Shown here piece by piece: positions 17,341 to 26,210 of a stretch of DNA of 64,000 bases. The stretch lies in the NCBI GenBank assembly GCA_036841525.1, contig DAITVZ010000018.1, positions 5,343 to 69,342 of the forward strand, written 5' to 3'. A program made the translations under genes and the position numbers. The notes beneath the pieces are model-generated. The model was given only the letters and a program-made list of their open reading frames with translations. It was not told where the DNA came from and made no database searches. Positions within the stretch are counted from its first letter, which is position 1. The number at the start of each line of letters is the position of its first letter. Source of the DNA: JAAYEA01 sp012689325 (GTDB taxonomy: Bacteria > Chloroflexota > Anaerolineae > JAAYEA01).

Positions 17341-19551
17341 ATGAATGTCGAGCAGTTCGCCAAGGTCTTTCCCCTCGGGTCGCACCTCTGCCGCGAGCCG
17401 ATGCCGCCCCTGGGCGAGCTCGTGCGGGACATGGAGAACCTCAAGCGGCGCGGCTTTAACCTGATCAAGCTGCAAGAGCACTGGGCCATCGACGAGCCGC
17501 TGGAGGGCCAGTGCGATTTCTCCCGCTACGAGGAGCTGATCGCCCACGCCGCGACGCTGGACCTGGGCGTCTATCTCGGCCTCACCTGCGAGCAGGCGCC
17601 GGGCTGGCTCTGGCGGAAATACCCCGATTGCCGCATGGTGGGGCGCAACGGCCTGCCCATCATCTATGAGGCGCCCAGCACCCTCCCCTCCGACGGCAAG
17701 CCCGGCCCCTGTTACGACCACCCCGGCGCCATGGCCCAGCAGCTCGCCTTCATCCAGCGGCTGGTGCGCACGCTAGGCCGGTTCGAGAACGTGGTGGTCT
17801 GGAACACCTGGCAAGAGATCGGCTATTGGGCGGAGGGGCTGGTGGGCCAGCCGGTCTGCTACTGCGACCACACCCTGGCCGCCTGGCGGGAGTGGCTCCA
17901 GGCCAAATACGGCGATCTGGACGGGCTGAACCGCGCCTGGGGGCACCGCTACGGCGACTGGAGCTATGTCATCCCCAACCGCAGCCACCGCCCCAGCCAT
18001 TGCCTCCCGCAGGACGCCGACTGGCAGTACTTCATGGACAACGTGCAGATCGCCCATGTGCTGCGGGCGCGGGCGCAGGCCATCCGCGAGGCGGACCCGC
18101 TGGGGCGGCCCGTCTTTGCCCATAAGGGCGGCCCCATCATCGGCTCTGGGCAGGATTGGACCTATGCCCGTTGCCAGGATTTCCTCGGCTCCTCCGCCTA
18201 TCCCGCCTGGGGGCCGTTTCGGGCGTGGGATGATGGGCGCCCGGAATCAGGCCGCCGGGCGGATCGGGAGACGGCGCTCGTGGCCGAGATGTGGGACGGC
18301 GTGGCGCTGCGCTACGACTATATGCGCTCCTGCAACCGACGGGGCGCGCCGGTCTGGGCCGCCGAGTTCCAGGGCGGGCCAGTGAGCACCGGCTTTCACA
18401 AGGGCCGCGTCCCCGCGCCGGAGGATATCCGCCGCTGGATGCTGACCGCCGCGGCCTCGGGGGTGACGGCGCTCTCCTTCTGGGTGACCCGCGCCGAGAT
18501 CATGGCCGCCGAGGCCAACGGTTTTAGCCTGCTGGATAGCGCCGGCGAGACCACGCCGCGCTTCGAGGAGGCCAGTCGCGTGGGCCGGGCGCTGAACCGC
18601 CACGCCGACCTCTTGGGCCAGCCGACCTGGCCCGGCGCCGAGGTCGCCATCCTGGTGGACGAGGGCAACTACCAGTTCTGCACGTCCATGGTCCAGGGCG
18701 GGGAGCACCTGGCCTATAGCACCCGCGGCTGGCACCGGCTGCTCTGGGAATCGGGCCTCTCTGTGGATTTCCTGGAGACCTCCGAGCTGGACGAGCCGTA
18801 TAGCGCGGCCTACAAGGCGCTGATCTTGCCCTTCCCCCTCTCCCTTTCCGAGGAGTTGGTTGCCAAGCTGGCCCGCTATGTGGCCGGGGGCGGCAACTTG
18901 ATCAGCGAGGCCTGCCCCGGCCGCATGGATGCCCACGGGCTCTGCGTGCGCGGCGAGCTCTCCCCCGGCGCCGCCGCGCTCTTTGGCGTCCGCCAGACGG
19001 GCCTGACCATGGTGCGCGAGCCGCAGGGCGGGGCCCGCTGGTCGCCGCCCGAGCGGACCTGGGGCGAGTACCTGGATGAGGCGACGCTGGCGGGCCGCGG
19101 TCCCCTGCAAGGCCATACGGCTCGCGCCAACGTCTATATCGAGACCTTCGACTGCCTGGATAGCGCGCCGCTCTTGGCCTATGGCGATGCGGTGGCGGGG
19201 ACGGTGCGCGCGGCCGGGCAGGGCCGCGCCTGGCTGTTGGGCACCTATCTGGGGCACAATGGCGCCGCCTATCGCGGCGAGCCCACCGCGGCGTTCGTCC
19301 GCGCCCTGCTGGCCGAGTGCGGCGTGGCCCCGGCGCGCGCGGATCGGCTGCTGCTGCGCAAACGCGCCATGCCCGGCAAGGAGGCCTGGTTCCTCACCAA
19401 CCCCACGGCGGACGCCATCGCCGCGCGGGTGGACGTGTCGGGCTGGGGGCAAGTCGAGGATCTGCTGGGCGAGCCGCTGGAGCTGGACGGCGGCCAGGCC
19501 GCGCTGACGGTGCCGGGGCTGGACGTGCGCGCGTTGATCTTGCAGCGGTAG
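17341..19551 (+). CDS. Glycoside hydrolase family 42 beta-galactosidase-like
   Basis: Predicted beta-galactosidase of 736 aa; the ATG follows AAGGAGGACGCCAG. The barrel begins with the usual G-F-N-L-I-K-L-Q-E-H-W. The acid/base Glu is expected in V-W-N-T-W-Q-E-I-G near residue 158, where clan GH-A enzymes normally have N-E; here it is Q-E. The nucleophile candidate is the Glu in W-A-A-E-F-Q-G-G near residue 341. A class I glutamine amidotransferase-like trimerisation domain (about 435-640) and a small beta domain follow. No signal peptide. The altered Asn position makes activity less certain. Confidence 0.87.
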   Translation: MNVEQFAKVFPLGSHLCREPMPPLGELVRDMENLKRRGFNLIKLQEHWAIDEPLEGQCDFSRYEELIAHAATLDLGVYLGLTCEQAPGWLWRKYPDCRMVGRNGLPIIYEAPSTLPSDGKPGPCYDHPGAMAQQLAFIQRLVRTLGRFENVVVWNTWQEIGYWAEGLVGQPVCYCDHTLAAWREWLQAKYGDLDGLNRAWGHRYGDWSYVIPNRSHRPSHCLPQDADWQYFMDNVQIAHVLRARAQAIREADPLGRPVFAHKGGPIIGSGQDWTYARCQDFLGSSAYPAWGPFRAWDDGRPESGRRADRETALVAEMWDGVALRYDYMRSCNRRGAPVWAAEFQGGPVSTGFHKGRVPAPEDIRRWMLTAAASGVTALSFWVTRAEIMAAEANGFSLLDSAGETTPRFEEASRVGRALNRHADLLGQPTWPGAEVAILVDEGNYQFCTSMVQGGEHLAYSTRGWHRLLWESGLSVDFLETSELDEPYSAAYKALILPFPLSLSEELVAKLARYVAGGGNLISEACPGRMDAHGLCVRGELSPGAAALFGVRQTGLTMVREPQGGARWSPPERTWGEYLDEATLAGRGPLQGHTARANVYIETFDCLDSAPLLAYGDAVAGTVRAAGQGRAWLLGTYLGHNGAAYRGEPTAAFVRALLAECGVAPARADRLLLRKRAMPGKEAWFLTNPTADAIAARVDVSGWGQVEDLLGEPLELDGGQAALTVPGLDVRALILQR

Positions 19552-19567
19552 AAAAAAGGGGTGGCGG

Positions 19568-22500
19568 ATGGCAGAGAGTGGGGCGAAGGGGCAGGGATTG
19601 CGCCTTGTGGAGGTGTCTCCCACGGTTTTTTTCGCCCGGGAGGGGGCCGGGGTGGGGCAGGGTGTGGACCTGTCCCTGGCCAACGACGGGCCCGCGGCGG
19701 TGGACGCCGAGCTCCTCTTCGCGGCGGAGGGGCGGGTCGCCGCCTTGCCGCTGGGCGCGCTCCCGCCGGGGGAATCGGCCCGGCGCGTCTATGTTCCCGA
19801 CTTGCGCCAGCCGACGACGGCCGAGTGGGTGCTGCGCGCTGGCGGCGCGATCCAGGACCGGCGCGCCATGGACTGGACGCCCGCGCGCCACTGGGAGGTC
19901 CATATCGTCCAGCGCTCCCACCACGACCTGGGCTACACCGATCTCCCCAGCCAGGTGCTCCGCGACCACGACGCCTTTCTGGATGACGCCCTGCGCTTTT
20001 GCGACCAGACCGCCGATTGGCCCGACGAGTCCCAGTTTCGCTACGTGGTGGAGCAGGGCTGGTCGGCGTTGCACTATGTGGCGAACCGCCCGCCCGATTC
20101 GGTGGCGCGCTTTTCCCGCCTGGCCCGCGAGGGGCGCATCGAGGTCACCGCGCTCTTTGCCAACGAGACCAGCGAGCTGTGCAGCCACGAGGAGCAGATC
20201 AGGCTGCTTTACCCCAGCCTGCGCCTGAAGCGGCGGCTGGGCATCCCCCTGCGCACGGCCCAACTGAACGACATCCCCGGCGCCTCCTGGGGCCTGGTCA
20301 GCGTCCTGGCGGGCGCGGGGATCCGCTACCTGGCGCCCATGCTCCCCGACTATTTCGCCTGGGGCGCGCGCAAGGTGTACCCCTTCTGGGACGAGCAGGC
20401 GGTGCTGCCGCGGGACATGAGCGGAGCCTTTTGGTGGGAGGGGCCGGACCGCAGCCGCGTCCTCCTTTGGTACGGCCAGGGGCCGGGCGGCCTGTGGAGC
20501 TATGACACCGCCGTGCGCGACCTCTCGCGCCGCCTGGGCGAGCTGGACGCGCGCGGCTATCCCTACGACCTGTTGCGCTGCCACATCTCGGGCGGCGGGC
20601 GGGATAACGCCCCGGCGGTGGACCGCTTCAGCCTGATCGCCCGTGAGTGGAACAGCCGCTGGGCCTACCCGCGCCTGATCGTCTCCACCGACACCCGCTT
20701 TTTCGCGAGTTTCGAGGCGCGCTACGGCGCGGGGCTGCCCGTCCTGCGCGGCGACCTGCCCAACACCGATTATACCGTGGGGGCGCTGAGCACGGCGCGG
20801 GAGACCGGCGTCAACCGGCGGACCCACGAGACGCTGACGGCGGCGGAGAAATGGGCCGCCTGCGCCGCCGCGGCCAGCGACTACCCCTATCCCGCCGACA
20901 CCCTGGCGGAGGCCTACGACGCCGAGCTGCTCTTTGATGAGCACACCTGGGGCATGGCCCATCCCATCGGCCCGGCGCAGGAGGGCTGCTGGGCGCAAAA
21001 GAGCGAGCTCGCCTACCGCGCCGCGGCGCTGGCCCACGACGTGCTGGTCAAGGCCACCAACCGCCTCGCCGACCAGGTGCGCCTGCCCGAGGAGGGCTAT
21101 CACCTGGTGGTGTTCAACCCCCTGGCGCGGGAGCGCACCGATTTGGTGCGGGCGCTGGCCCTCCAGCCCGCCCCCGCCGGCCGCCCGATGTACTGGCGCA
21201 CCCCCCAGCCGCCGGACGGCTCGGCCTCCGCCTGGGTCAACGGCACCGCCATCGGGCGCAACGTGATCTCCCTCCCCGCCGAGCTCCTGGAGCGCCCCTT
21301 CGCGCTCATCGACGTGGCGACGGGCGAGAGCGTCCCCTACCAGGTGCTCCGCCTGGCCGACCCGCTGGCCCCCCAGCCCGACGCCGCGGCGCGCTACGCT
21401 CTGGGCCATCTGAGCCCCGCCAGCGTCGCGGTGCTCAACTATTCCTCCGGCCACCTGCTGGAGCTGGCCTTTGTGGCGCGGGACGTCCCCGCGCTGGGGT
21501 ACAAGACCTACCGGCTGGCCCCCGTGGCCGAGTGGCCGCGCTTCGAGAGCAGCCTGCGCGCCAGCGGCCACGCGCTGGAGAGCCGCTTCTACCGGGTCGA
21601 GCTCGACCCCGCCACCGGCGCCGTGACAAGCCTCTACGACAAGGTTTTGGGCCGCGAGTGGGCCGATGCCGCCGCCGAGCACGGCTTTCACCAAGTCCTC
21701 ATGCGCTCGCCGGTCACGGGGGAGGTGGCCGCCGCGGGGGATTCCGAGATCGCCGTGGGCGAGGCGGGCCCGGTGCTGGCCAGCCTGGTGATCCGCGGCG
21801 CCGCGCCGGGCTGCCCGCAGCGCGCCCAAGAGATCACCCTCTATGACGGGCTCAAACGCGTCGATTTCGCCACGCGCTTGCTCAAGGACGCCACGCCCTA
21901 TCAAGAGCTCTATCTCGCCTTCCCCTTCGCCTTGGAGGGCGCGCGCTTTCGCTACCGCGCCGCGAACTCGGTCATCGAGCCGATCCGCGACCAGCTCCCC
22001 GGCTCCAACACCGACGCCTACGCCGCCCAGCAGTGGGTCCAGGCGGCGGACGCGCGGGGGAGCGTCACCTGGAGCAGCCTGGAGGCGCCGGTGGTGGTGC
22101 TGGGCCAGCTCTGGCCCGGCTATGTCTCCCAGGCGCACCATGGCATCACGCCGCCGGGGTACGAGCACCCCTTCCTGCGCGACCCGGCGGGGTTGGGCCG
22201 CGGCCACCTCTATTCCTACCTGACCTGCAACAACTTTCGCACCAACTTTTCGCCGTCCCAGGTGGCCGACCTGCTCTTCCGCTACACCCTCACCACCGAC
22301 GAGGCGGGCGCCTCCCCCGCCGGGGTGGGCGACGACCTGGCCGCGCCGCTGGTCCCGGTGACCCTGACCGGCCCGCAGCCGGGCCCGTTGGAGCCCCAGG
22401 CGAGCTTTTGCCGGGTGGACGCGCCCAATGTCCACCTGCTCACCCTCAAGGCTGCGGAGGATGGCGACGGGCTGATCCTGCGGCTGGCCGAGGTGGAGGG

Positions 22501-22714
22501 GCGCGAGACCGAGGTCACGGTCCACCTGCCCGGGTGGCCGATCGGCCAGGCGGTGCGCTGCAACCTGGTCGAGGAGGACGAGGGCACGCTCTGGCACGAC
22601 GACCACGCGGTGCGGGTCAAGGTGGGCGCCCATGGCCTGGCCACGGTCCGCTGCCGCGCGGCGCGGTGCCGCGCGGCGCGGTTTCCGCCGGTGGCGCTGT
22701 GGGCGGGGTATTGA
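19568..22714 (+). CDS. Glycoside hydrolase family 38-like alpha-mannosidase
   Basis: A 1048-aa cytoplasmic protein. After an about 110-residue N-terminal beta domain, the zinc-site motif H-I-V-Q-R-S-H-H-D-L-G-Y-T-D begins the GH38 barrel (about residue 115). The nucleophile Asp is probably in Q-L-N-D-I-P-G-A-S-W near residue 235, in the place of the usual WxxDxFG. A long C-terminal beta-sandwich half (about 500-1048) matches the mannosidase architecture. The gene ends the glycoside cluster and is followed by a Crp-type regulator after 9 nt. The specificity could be alpha-mannose or another sugar. Confidence 0.8.
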   Translation: MAESGAKGQGLRLVEVSPTVFFAREGAGVGQGVDLSLANDGPAAVDAELLFAAEGRVAALPLGALPPGESARRVYVPDLRQPTTAEWVLRAGGAIQDRRAMDWTPARHWEVHIVQRSHHDLGYTDLPSQVLRDHDAFLDDALRFCDQTADWPDESQFRYVVEQGWSALHYVANRPPDSVARFSRLAREGRIEVTALFANETSELCSHEEQIRLLYPSLRLKRRLGIPLRTAQLNDIPGASWGLVSVLAGAGIRYLAPMLPDYFAWGARKVYPFWDEQAVLPRDMSGAFWWEGPDRSRVLLWYGQGPGGLWSYDTAVRDLSRRLGELDARGYPYDLLRCHISGGGRDNAPAVDRFSLIAREWNSRWAYPRLIVSTDTRFFASFEARYGAGLPVLRGDLPNTDYTVGALSTARETGVNRRTHETLTAAEKWAACAAAASDYPYPADTLAEAYDAELLFDEHTWGMAHPIGPAQEGCWAQKSELAYRAAALAHDVLVKATNRLADQVRLPEEGYHLVVFNPLARERTDLVRALALQPAPAGRPMYWRTPQPPDGSASAWVNGTAIGRNVISLPAELLERPFALIDVATGESVPYQVLRLADPLAPQPDAAARYALGHLSPASVAVLNYSSGHLLELAFVARDVPALGYKTYRLAPVAEWPRFESSLRASGHALESRFYRVELDPATGAVTSLYDKVLGREWADAAAEHGFHQVLMRSPVTGEVAAAGDSEIAVGEAGPVLASLVIRGAAPGCPQRAQEITLYDGLKRVDFATRLLKDATPYQELYLAFPFALEGARFRYRAANSVIEPIRDQLPGSNTDAYAAQQWVQAADARGSVTWSSLEAPVVVLGQLWPGYVSQAHHGITPPGYEHPFLRDPAGLGRGHLYSYLTCNNFRTNFSPSQVADLLFRYTLTTDEAGASPAGVGDDLAAPLVPVTLTGPQPGPLEPQASFCRVDAPNVHLLTLKAAEDGDGLILRLAEVEGRETEVTVHLPGWPIGQAVRCNLVEEDEGTLWHDDHAVRVKVGAHGLATVRCRAARCRAARFPPVALWAGY

Positions 22715-22723
22715 GGTGGGACG

Positions 22724-23392
22724 ATGACGGTTACCCTGGATGACCTCCGGCGCGTCAAGCTGTTCGCGGGCCTGGCCCCCGCCTCCCTGGCGGCGCTGGC
22801 CCCGCTCGCCAGCGCGCGGAGCTACCGGGACGGCGACTCTATCCTGCTGGAGGGGGAGGAGGCCGCCGGCGTCTTGTTCGTGTTGGAGGGCGCGGCGCGG
22901 GTCTATCGCACGAGCCCGGAGGGGCGCGAGCAGACGCTGATCCTGCTGCACGCCGGGGACGCGCTGAACCTGCCCACGCCCTTTGCCCCTTCCCCCGTCG
23001 CCCCCGCCAGCGCCGTGGCCGTGGGCGATTCGCGCCTGCTCGCCCTGCCGCTGGCGGCCTTTCGCCGCGCCGCCAGCGAGATCCCCGACCTCGCCCTGGC
23101 GGTGATGGGCGACCTCGCCGCCCGGCTGCGCCACTTTACCCGGCTCACCTATGACCTGAGCCTGCGCAGCGTCCGCGGGCGGCTGGCGCGGTTCCTGCTG
23201 CGCCATGCCAGCGCCGACGCCCCCAGCCCCGTGCGCTGGACCCAGGAGGAGGTCGCCGCCCAGCTCGGCACCGTCCGCGAGGTGGTCAGCCGCACGCTGC
23301 GCGCCTTTGTGCGCGAGGGCCTCATCCGCCTGGACCGCCAGCGCATCCTCATCCTGGACCGCGAGGCCCTGGAGCGCGAATCCGAGTCCTAG
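22724..23392 (+). CDS. Crp/Fnr family transcriptional regulator
   Basis: A 222-aa regulator. A cyclic-nucleotide-binding-type beta roll covers residues 8-125, with G-D-S-I-L-L-E-G-E near 40. A winged helix-turn-helix at the C-terminus contains T-Q-E-E-V-A-A-Q-L-G-T-V-R-E-V-V-S-R-T-L. There is no N-terminal Cys cluster, so it is not a classical oxygen-sensing FNR. A perfect TGTGA-N6-TCACA site lies 16 nt beyond its stop, in front of the redox island. It probably regulates that island, like HcpR/NnrR-type regulators that control hcp genes. Confidence 0.9.
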   Translation: MTVTLDDLRRVKLFAGLAPASLAALAPLASARSYRDGDSILLEGEEAAGVLFVLEGAARVYRTSPEGREQTLILLHAGDALNLPTPFAPSPVAPASAVAVGDSRLLALPLAAFRRAASEIPDLALAVMGDLAARLRHFTRLTYDLSLRSVRGRLARFLLRHASADAPSPVRWTQEEVAAQLGTVREVVSRTLRAFVREGLIRLDRQRILILDREALERESES

Positions 23393-23407
23393 TTTTCCTC
23401 CCCCGGT

Positions 23408-23450
23408 TGTGACTTACATCACAGACGCCCGCCGCCCTCCTGGCTATACT
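23408..23450 (+). promoter_or_regulatory. CRP-type operator and class II activated promoter of the redox island
   Basis: TGTGA (23408-23412), six bases and TCACA (23419-23423) form a perfect palindrome centred at 23415.5. A -10 TATACT lies at 23445-23450, so the start of transcription should be near 23457 and the site near -41.5, the class II activator position. The -35 hexamer (CAGACG) is poor, as expected for an activator-dependent promoter. Confidence 0.8.
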
Positions 23451-23478
23451 ATGCTCGTAGCCAAGGAGGAAGAACGCG

Positions 23479-23691
23479 ATGCAAGATTGGGCGCTGCCGA
23501 CGATCCACCCCCAAGAGTGCACGGGCTGTGGGCTGTGCGTCCAGTACTGCCCGACGGCGGCGGTCGAGTTGGTGGACGGCAAGCCGGTCATTGTCCGCCC
23601 CGCCGATTGCGCTTATTGCGGGCTGTGCGAGGAGAACTGCCCCACCGGCGCCATCGAGCTGGCCTACGAGATCGGGTTCGGCGCCGCCTGA
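23479..23691 (+). CDS. Small 2[4Fe-4S] ferredoxin
   Basis: A 70-aa electron carrier with two complete motifs: C-T-G-C-G-L-C-V-Q-Y-C-P (residues 14-25) and C-A-Y-C-G-L-C-E-E-N-C-P (near 44-55). The Shine-Dalgarno CAAGGAGGAAG is strong. It is the first gene after the CRP-type promoter and is followed 38 nt later by a flavodiiron protein, for which it may be an electron donor. Confidence 0.93.
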   Translation: MQDWALPTIHPQECTGCGLCVQYCPTAAVELVDGKPVIVRPADCAYCGLCEENCPTGAIELAYEIGFGAA

Positions 23692-23729
23692 ACCCGCGCG
23701 CGTTCCCCACAGTACCGAGGAGGAAACCC

Positions 23730-24908
23730 ATGGAGAAACGAGAGATCAGGAGTCGAGTCTATTGGCTGGGCGTGGTGGATTGGGATCGCCGCCTTTTTGA
23801 CTCGCTGGTCCCCCTGCCCGATGGCACCAGCTATAACGCCTATCTGATCCAGGGCAGCGCCAAGACCGCGCTGCTGGACACCGTGGACCCCGCCGTGACC
23901 GAGATGCTCCTGGCCCAACTGGCCGACGTCCCCGAGGTCCACTATATCGTGTCCCAACACGCCGAGCAGGACCATTCCGGCAGCATCCCCCACGTCCTGG
24001 CCAAATACCCCCAGGCCCAGGTGATCGCCACGGAAAAGGGCAAGGACCTGCTCATGCTCCACCTGGGCATCCCCGCGGAGCGGATCACCGCCGTGGCCGA
24101 TGGCGAGGAGCTCTCGCTGGGCGATCGGACGCTGCGGTTCCTGCACACCCCCTGGGCGCATTGGCCCGAGACCATGTCCACTTACCTGGTGGAGGAGCGC
24201 ATCCTCTTTTCCTGCGACCTCTTTGGGTCGCACCTGGCCACCTCCGACCTCTACGTCACCGATGAGGGGCTGGCCTACGAGGGGGCCAAGCGCTACTTTG
24301 CCGAGATCATGATGCCCTTCCGCCGGTTCATCCAGCGCAACGTCGACAAGGTGCGGGCGCTGCCCCTCGACCTGATCGCGCCCAGCCACGGGCCGATCTA
24401 TGGGCGGCCCGAGTTCATCCTGGAGGCCTACCGGGCCTGGCTCGCCGACGCGCCGAAGAACGTGGTGGTCATCCCGTACATCTCGATGCACGGCAGCACG
24501 CGGCTGATGGTGCAGCGGCTGGTGAGCGCCCTGGTGGCCCGCGGCGTCACGGTGCACCAGTTCGACCTGGCCGCCACCGATATCGGCAAGCTGGCCATGG
24601 CCCTGGTGGACGCGGCGACGCTGGTCGTCGGCACGCCCACGGTGCACGTGGGGCCGCACCCCAACGTGGCCTATGCGGCCGTTCTCGCCAACGTGCTGCG
24701 GCCCAACCTGCGCTACGCCGCGGTCATTGGCTCCTATGGCTGGGGCACCAAGGCCGTGGAGCAGGTGGCCGGGATGATCCCCAACCTCAAGGTGGAGATC
24801 CTCGGCACGGTGCTGGCCAAGGGCGCGCCCACCGCCGCCGACTATGCCGCGCTGGACCAGCTCGCCGAGACCATCGCCGCCAAGCACCGCGAGGCGGGGC
24901 TGGCCTGA
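23730..24908 (+). CDS. Flavodiiron protein (FprA/ROO type)
   Basis: A 392-aa O2 or NO reductase. I chose the ATG at 23730 (GAGGAGGAAACCC upstream); the longer open frame is not homologous. The N-terminal metallo-beta-lactamase domain has a full diiron set: H77-x-E79-x-D81-H82, H144, D163 and H220. The C-terminal flavodoxin domain begins at V-V-V-I-P-Y-I-S-M-H-G-S-T-R near residue 244, the FMN loop. No rubredoxin domain is fused, so electrons would come from a partner such as the adjacent ferredoxin. With Hcp nearby, NO detoxification is a likely role. Confidence 0.92.
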   Translation: MEKREIRSRVYWLGVVDWDRRLFDSLVPLPDGTSYNAYLIQGSAKTALLDTVDPAVTEMLLAQLADVPEVHYIVSQHAEQDHSGSIPHVLAKYPQAQVIATEKGKDLLMLHLGIPAERITAVADGEELSLGDRTLRFLHTPWAHWPETMSTYLVEERILFSCDLFGSHLATSDLYVTDEGLAYEGAKRYFAEIMMPFRRFIQRNVDKVRALPLDLIAPSHGPIYGRPEFILEAYRAWLADAPKNVVVIPYISMHGSTRLMVQRLVSALVARGVTVHQFDLAATDIGKLAMALVDAATLVVGTPTVHVGPHPNVAYAAVLANVLRPNLRYAAVIGSYGWGTKAVEQVAGMIPNLKVEILGTVLAKGAPTAADYAALDQLAETIAAKHREAGLA

Positions 24909-24931
24909 GCAGCGCGCAACTCGCTGGTTCA

Positions 24932-25006
24932 TAGTGCGCGATCCATCGCGCTCCGGCAAAAGCCGTGATTCACCCTGCCATCAACAGCGCGCTGAAGCGC
25001 GCACTA
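24932..25006. repeat. Inverted-repeat element between redox genes
   Basis: TAGTGCGCG (24932-24940) and CGCGCACTA (24998-25006) are perfect inverted ends of a 75-bp element. CGCGCT-type subrepeats lie inside each end. It occupies most of the 135-nt space between the flavodiiron and second ferredoxin genes and looks like a small dispersed palindromic element. Confidence 0.45.
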
Positions 25007-25046
25007 CAAACTCGCGCACATGCGAGATATGTGAACAGGAGACATG

Positions 25047-25421
25047 ATGAAACGACAAATCGTCCACATCGATGAAGAGCTGTGCAATGGCTGCGGCGCC
25101 TGCGTGACGCCCTGCGCCGAGGGAGCCATCCAACTGGTGAACGGCAAGGCCAAGGTCGTGAGCGACTCGCTCTGCGACGGCGCTGGCTTTTGCCTGGCCG
25201 TCTGCCCCACCGGCGCGCTGACCATCGAGACCCGCGAGGCCGCCGCCTTTGATGAGCACGCCGCCGAGCAACTCCAGCAGCAGCGCGGGACCACCTACAT
25301 CGCCCAGCATTGCCACGTCTGCGGCGCCGGCGAGGACAAGCGCGTCCTGCTCCCCTGCCGCACCGAGGGTCGCAGCCTGTGGGTTTGCACCCGTTGCTTG
25401 CCCGCCCTGATCCACGGATAA
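25047..25421 (+). CDS. Ferredoxin with altered second cluster and C-terminal zinc-binding tail
   Basis: A 124-aa protein. ATG codons at 25044 and 25047 are both possible; the second has better spacing to ACAGGAG. The first motif, C-N-G-C-G-A-C-V-T-P-C, is complete. The second reads C-D-G-A-G-F-C-L-A-V-C-P, with Ala in place of the second Cys, so it may hold a [3Fe-4S] cluster or none. The tail has C-H-V-C near residue 91 and C-T-R-C near 116, with another Cys between them, suggesting a zinc ribbon. It lies in the redox island between flavodiiron and methyltransferase genes. Confidence 0.88.
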   Translation: MKRQIVHIDEELCNGCGACVTPCAEGAIQLVNGKAKVVSDSLCDGAGFCLAVCPTGALTIETREAAAFDEHAAEQLQQQRGTTYIAQHCHVCGAGEDKRVLLPCRTEGRSLWVCTRCLPALIHG

Positions 25422-25431
25422 GGAGCGCGCC

Positions 25432-26202
25432 ATGGCCCCGATCCCGCTCTACGATGACCTGAGCCAGGATTACGACCGTTTCGTCAACTGGGGGAACCGC
25501 CTCGCTTACGAGCTGCCCTTCATTGAGCGCCAACTGGCCGCGGTGGGGGCCAAGCGGGTGCTGGACGCCGCCTGCGGCACGGGGCAACACGCCCTGGCCC
25601 TGGCCCAGCGCGGCTATGACGTGACCGGCGCCGATCTCAGCGAGGGGATGATCGCCCAGGCCCGGCAGAACGCGGCGCGCCTGGGCGTCCCCGCGCGCTT
25701 TGCCGTGGCGGGCTTTGGCGAGCTGGCGACCCAGCTCGGCGGCGGGTTCGATGCGGTGCTCTGCCTGGGCAACAGCCTCCCCCACCTGCTGACGCCGGAA
25801 GACCTGGCGCTGGCGCTGGCCGATTTCGCGGCGGTGCTGCGACCCGGCGGGCTGCTGCTCGTCCAGAACCGCAATTTCACCCCCGTGGTGGCGCGCCGCG
25901 AGCGCTGGATGGGTCCGGAGCCCCACCGCGAAGGCGACCACGAATGGCTGTTCATCCGCTTCTACGACTGGGAGCCGGACGGTCGGGTGGCGTTCAACGT
26001 GATGACCCTCCGGCGGCAGGGCGATGGCCCCTGGCGGCAGTCGGTCAGCGCCACGCGGCTCTGGCCGCAGTTGGATGCGGACCTGCTGCCCGCGCTGGCC
26101 GAGGCGGGCCTGGGGGACGCCGCCTGCTGGGGCGATATGCAGGGCTCCCCCTATGTGGCCGAGTCCAGCGGCAACCTGATCATCACCGCGCACCGTTCGT
26201 GA
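25432..26202 (+). CDS. SAM-dependent methyltransferase, class I
   Basis: A 256-aa enzyme. Motif I, V-L-D-A-A-C-G-T-G-Q-H-A, is near residue 43. G-A-D-L-S-E-G-M-I (motif post-I) and L-R-P-G-G-L-L-L-V (post-III) follow. A-V-L-C-L-G-N-S-L-P-H-L is typical of the glycine/sarcosine N-methyltransferase-like group. The ATG follows AAGGAGCGCGCC, 10 nt after the ferredoxin stop. The substrate is unknown. Confidence 0.85.
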   Translation: MAPIPLYDDLSQDYDRFVNWGNRLAYELPFIERQLAAVGAKRVLDAACGTGQHALALAQRGYDVTGADLSEGMIAQARQNAARLGVPARFAVAGFGELATQLGGGFDAVLCLGNSLPHLLTPEDLALALADFAAVLRPGGLLLVQNRNFTPVVARRERWMGPEPHREGDHEWLFIRFYDWEPDGRVAFNVMTLRRQGDGPWRQSVSATRLWPQLDADLLPALAEAGLGDAACWGDMQGSPYVAESSGNLIITAHRS

Positions 26203-26210
26203 ATTCAAGG

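Noticed and set aside
19394..23206. 1270-codon open frame on the minus strand
   Set aside because: It is antisense to the GH38 gene and its neighbours. High GC leaves stop-free shadows; the translation is His/Gln/Arg/Gly-rich without any domain, and the plus strand has clear families.
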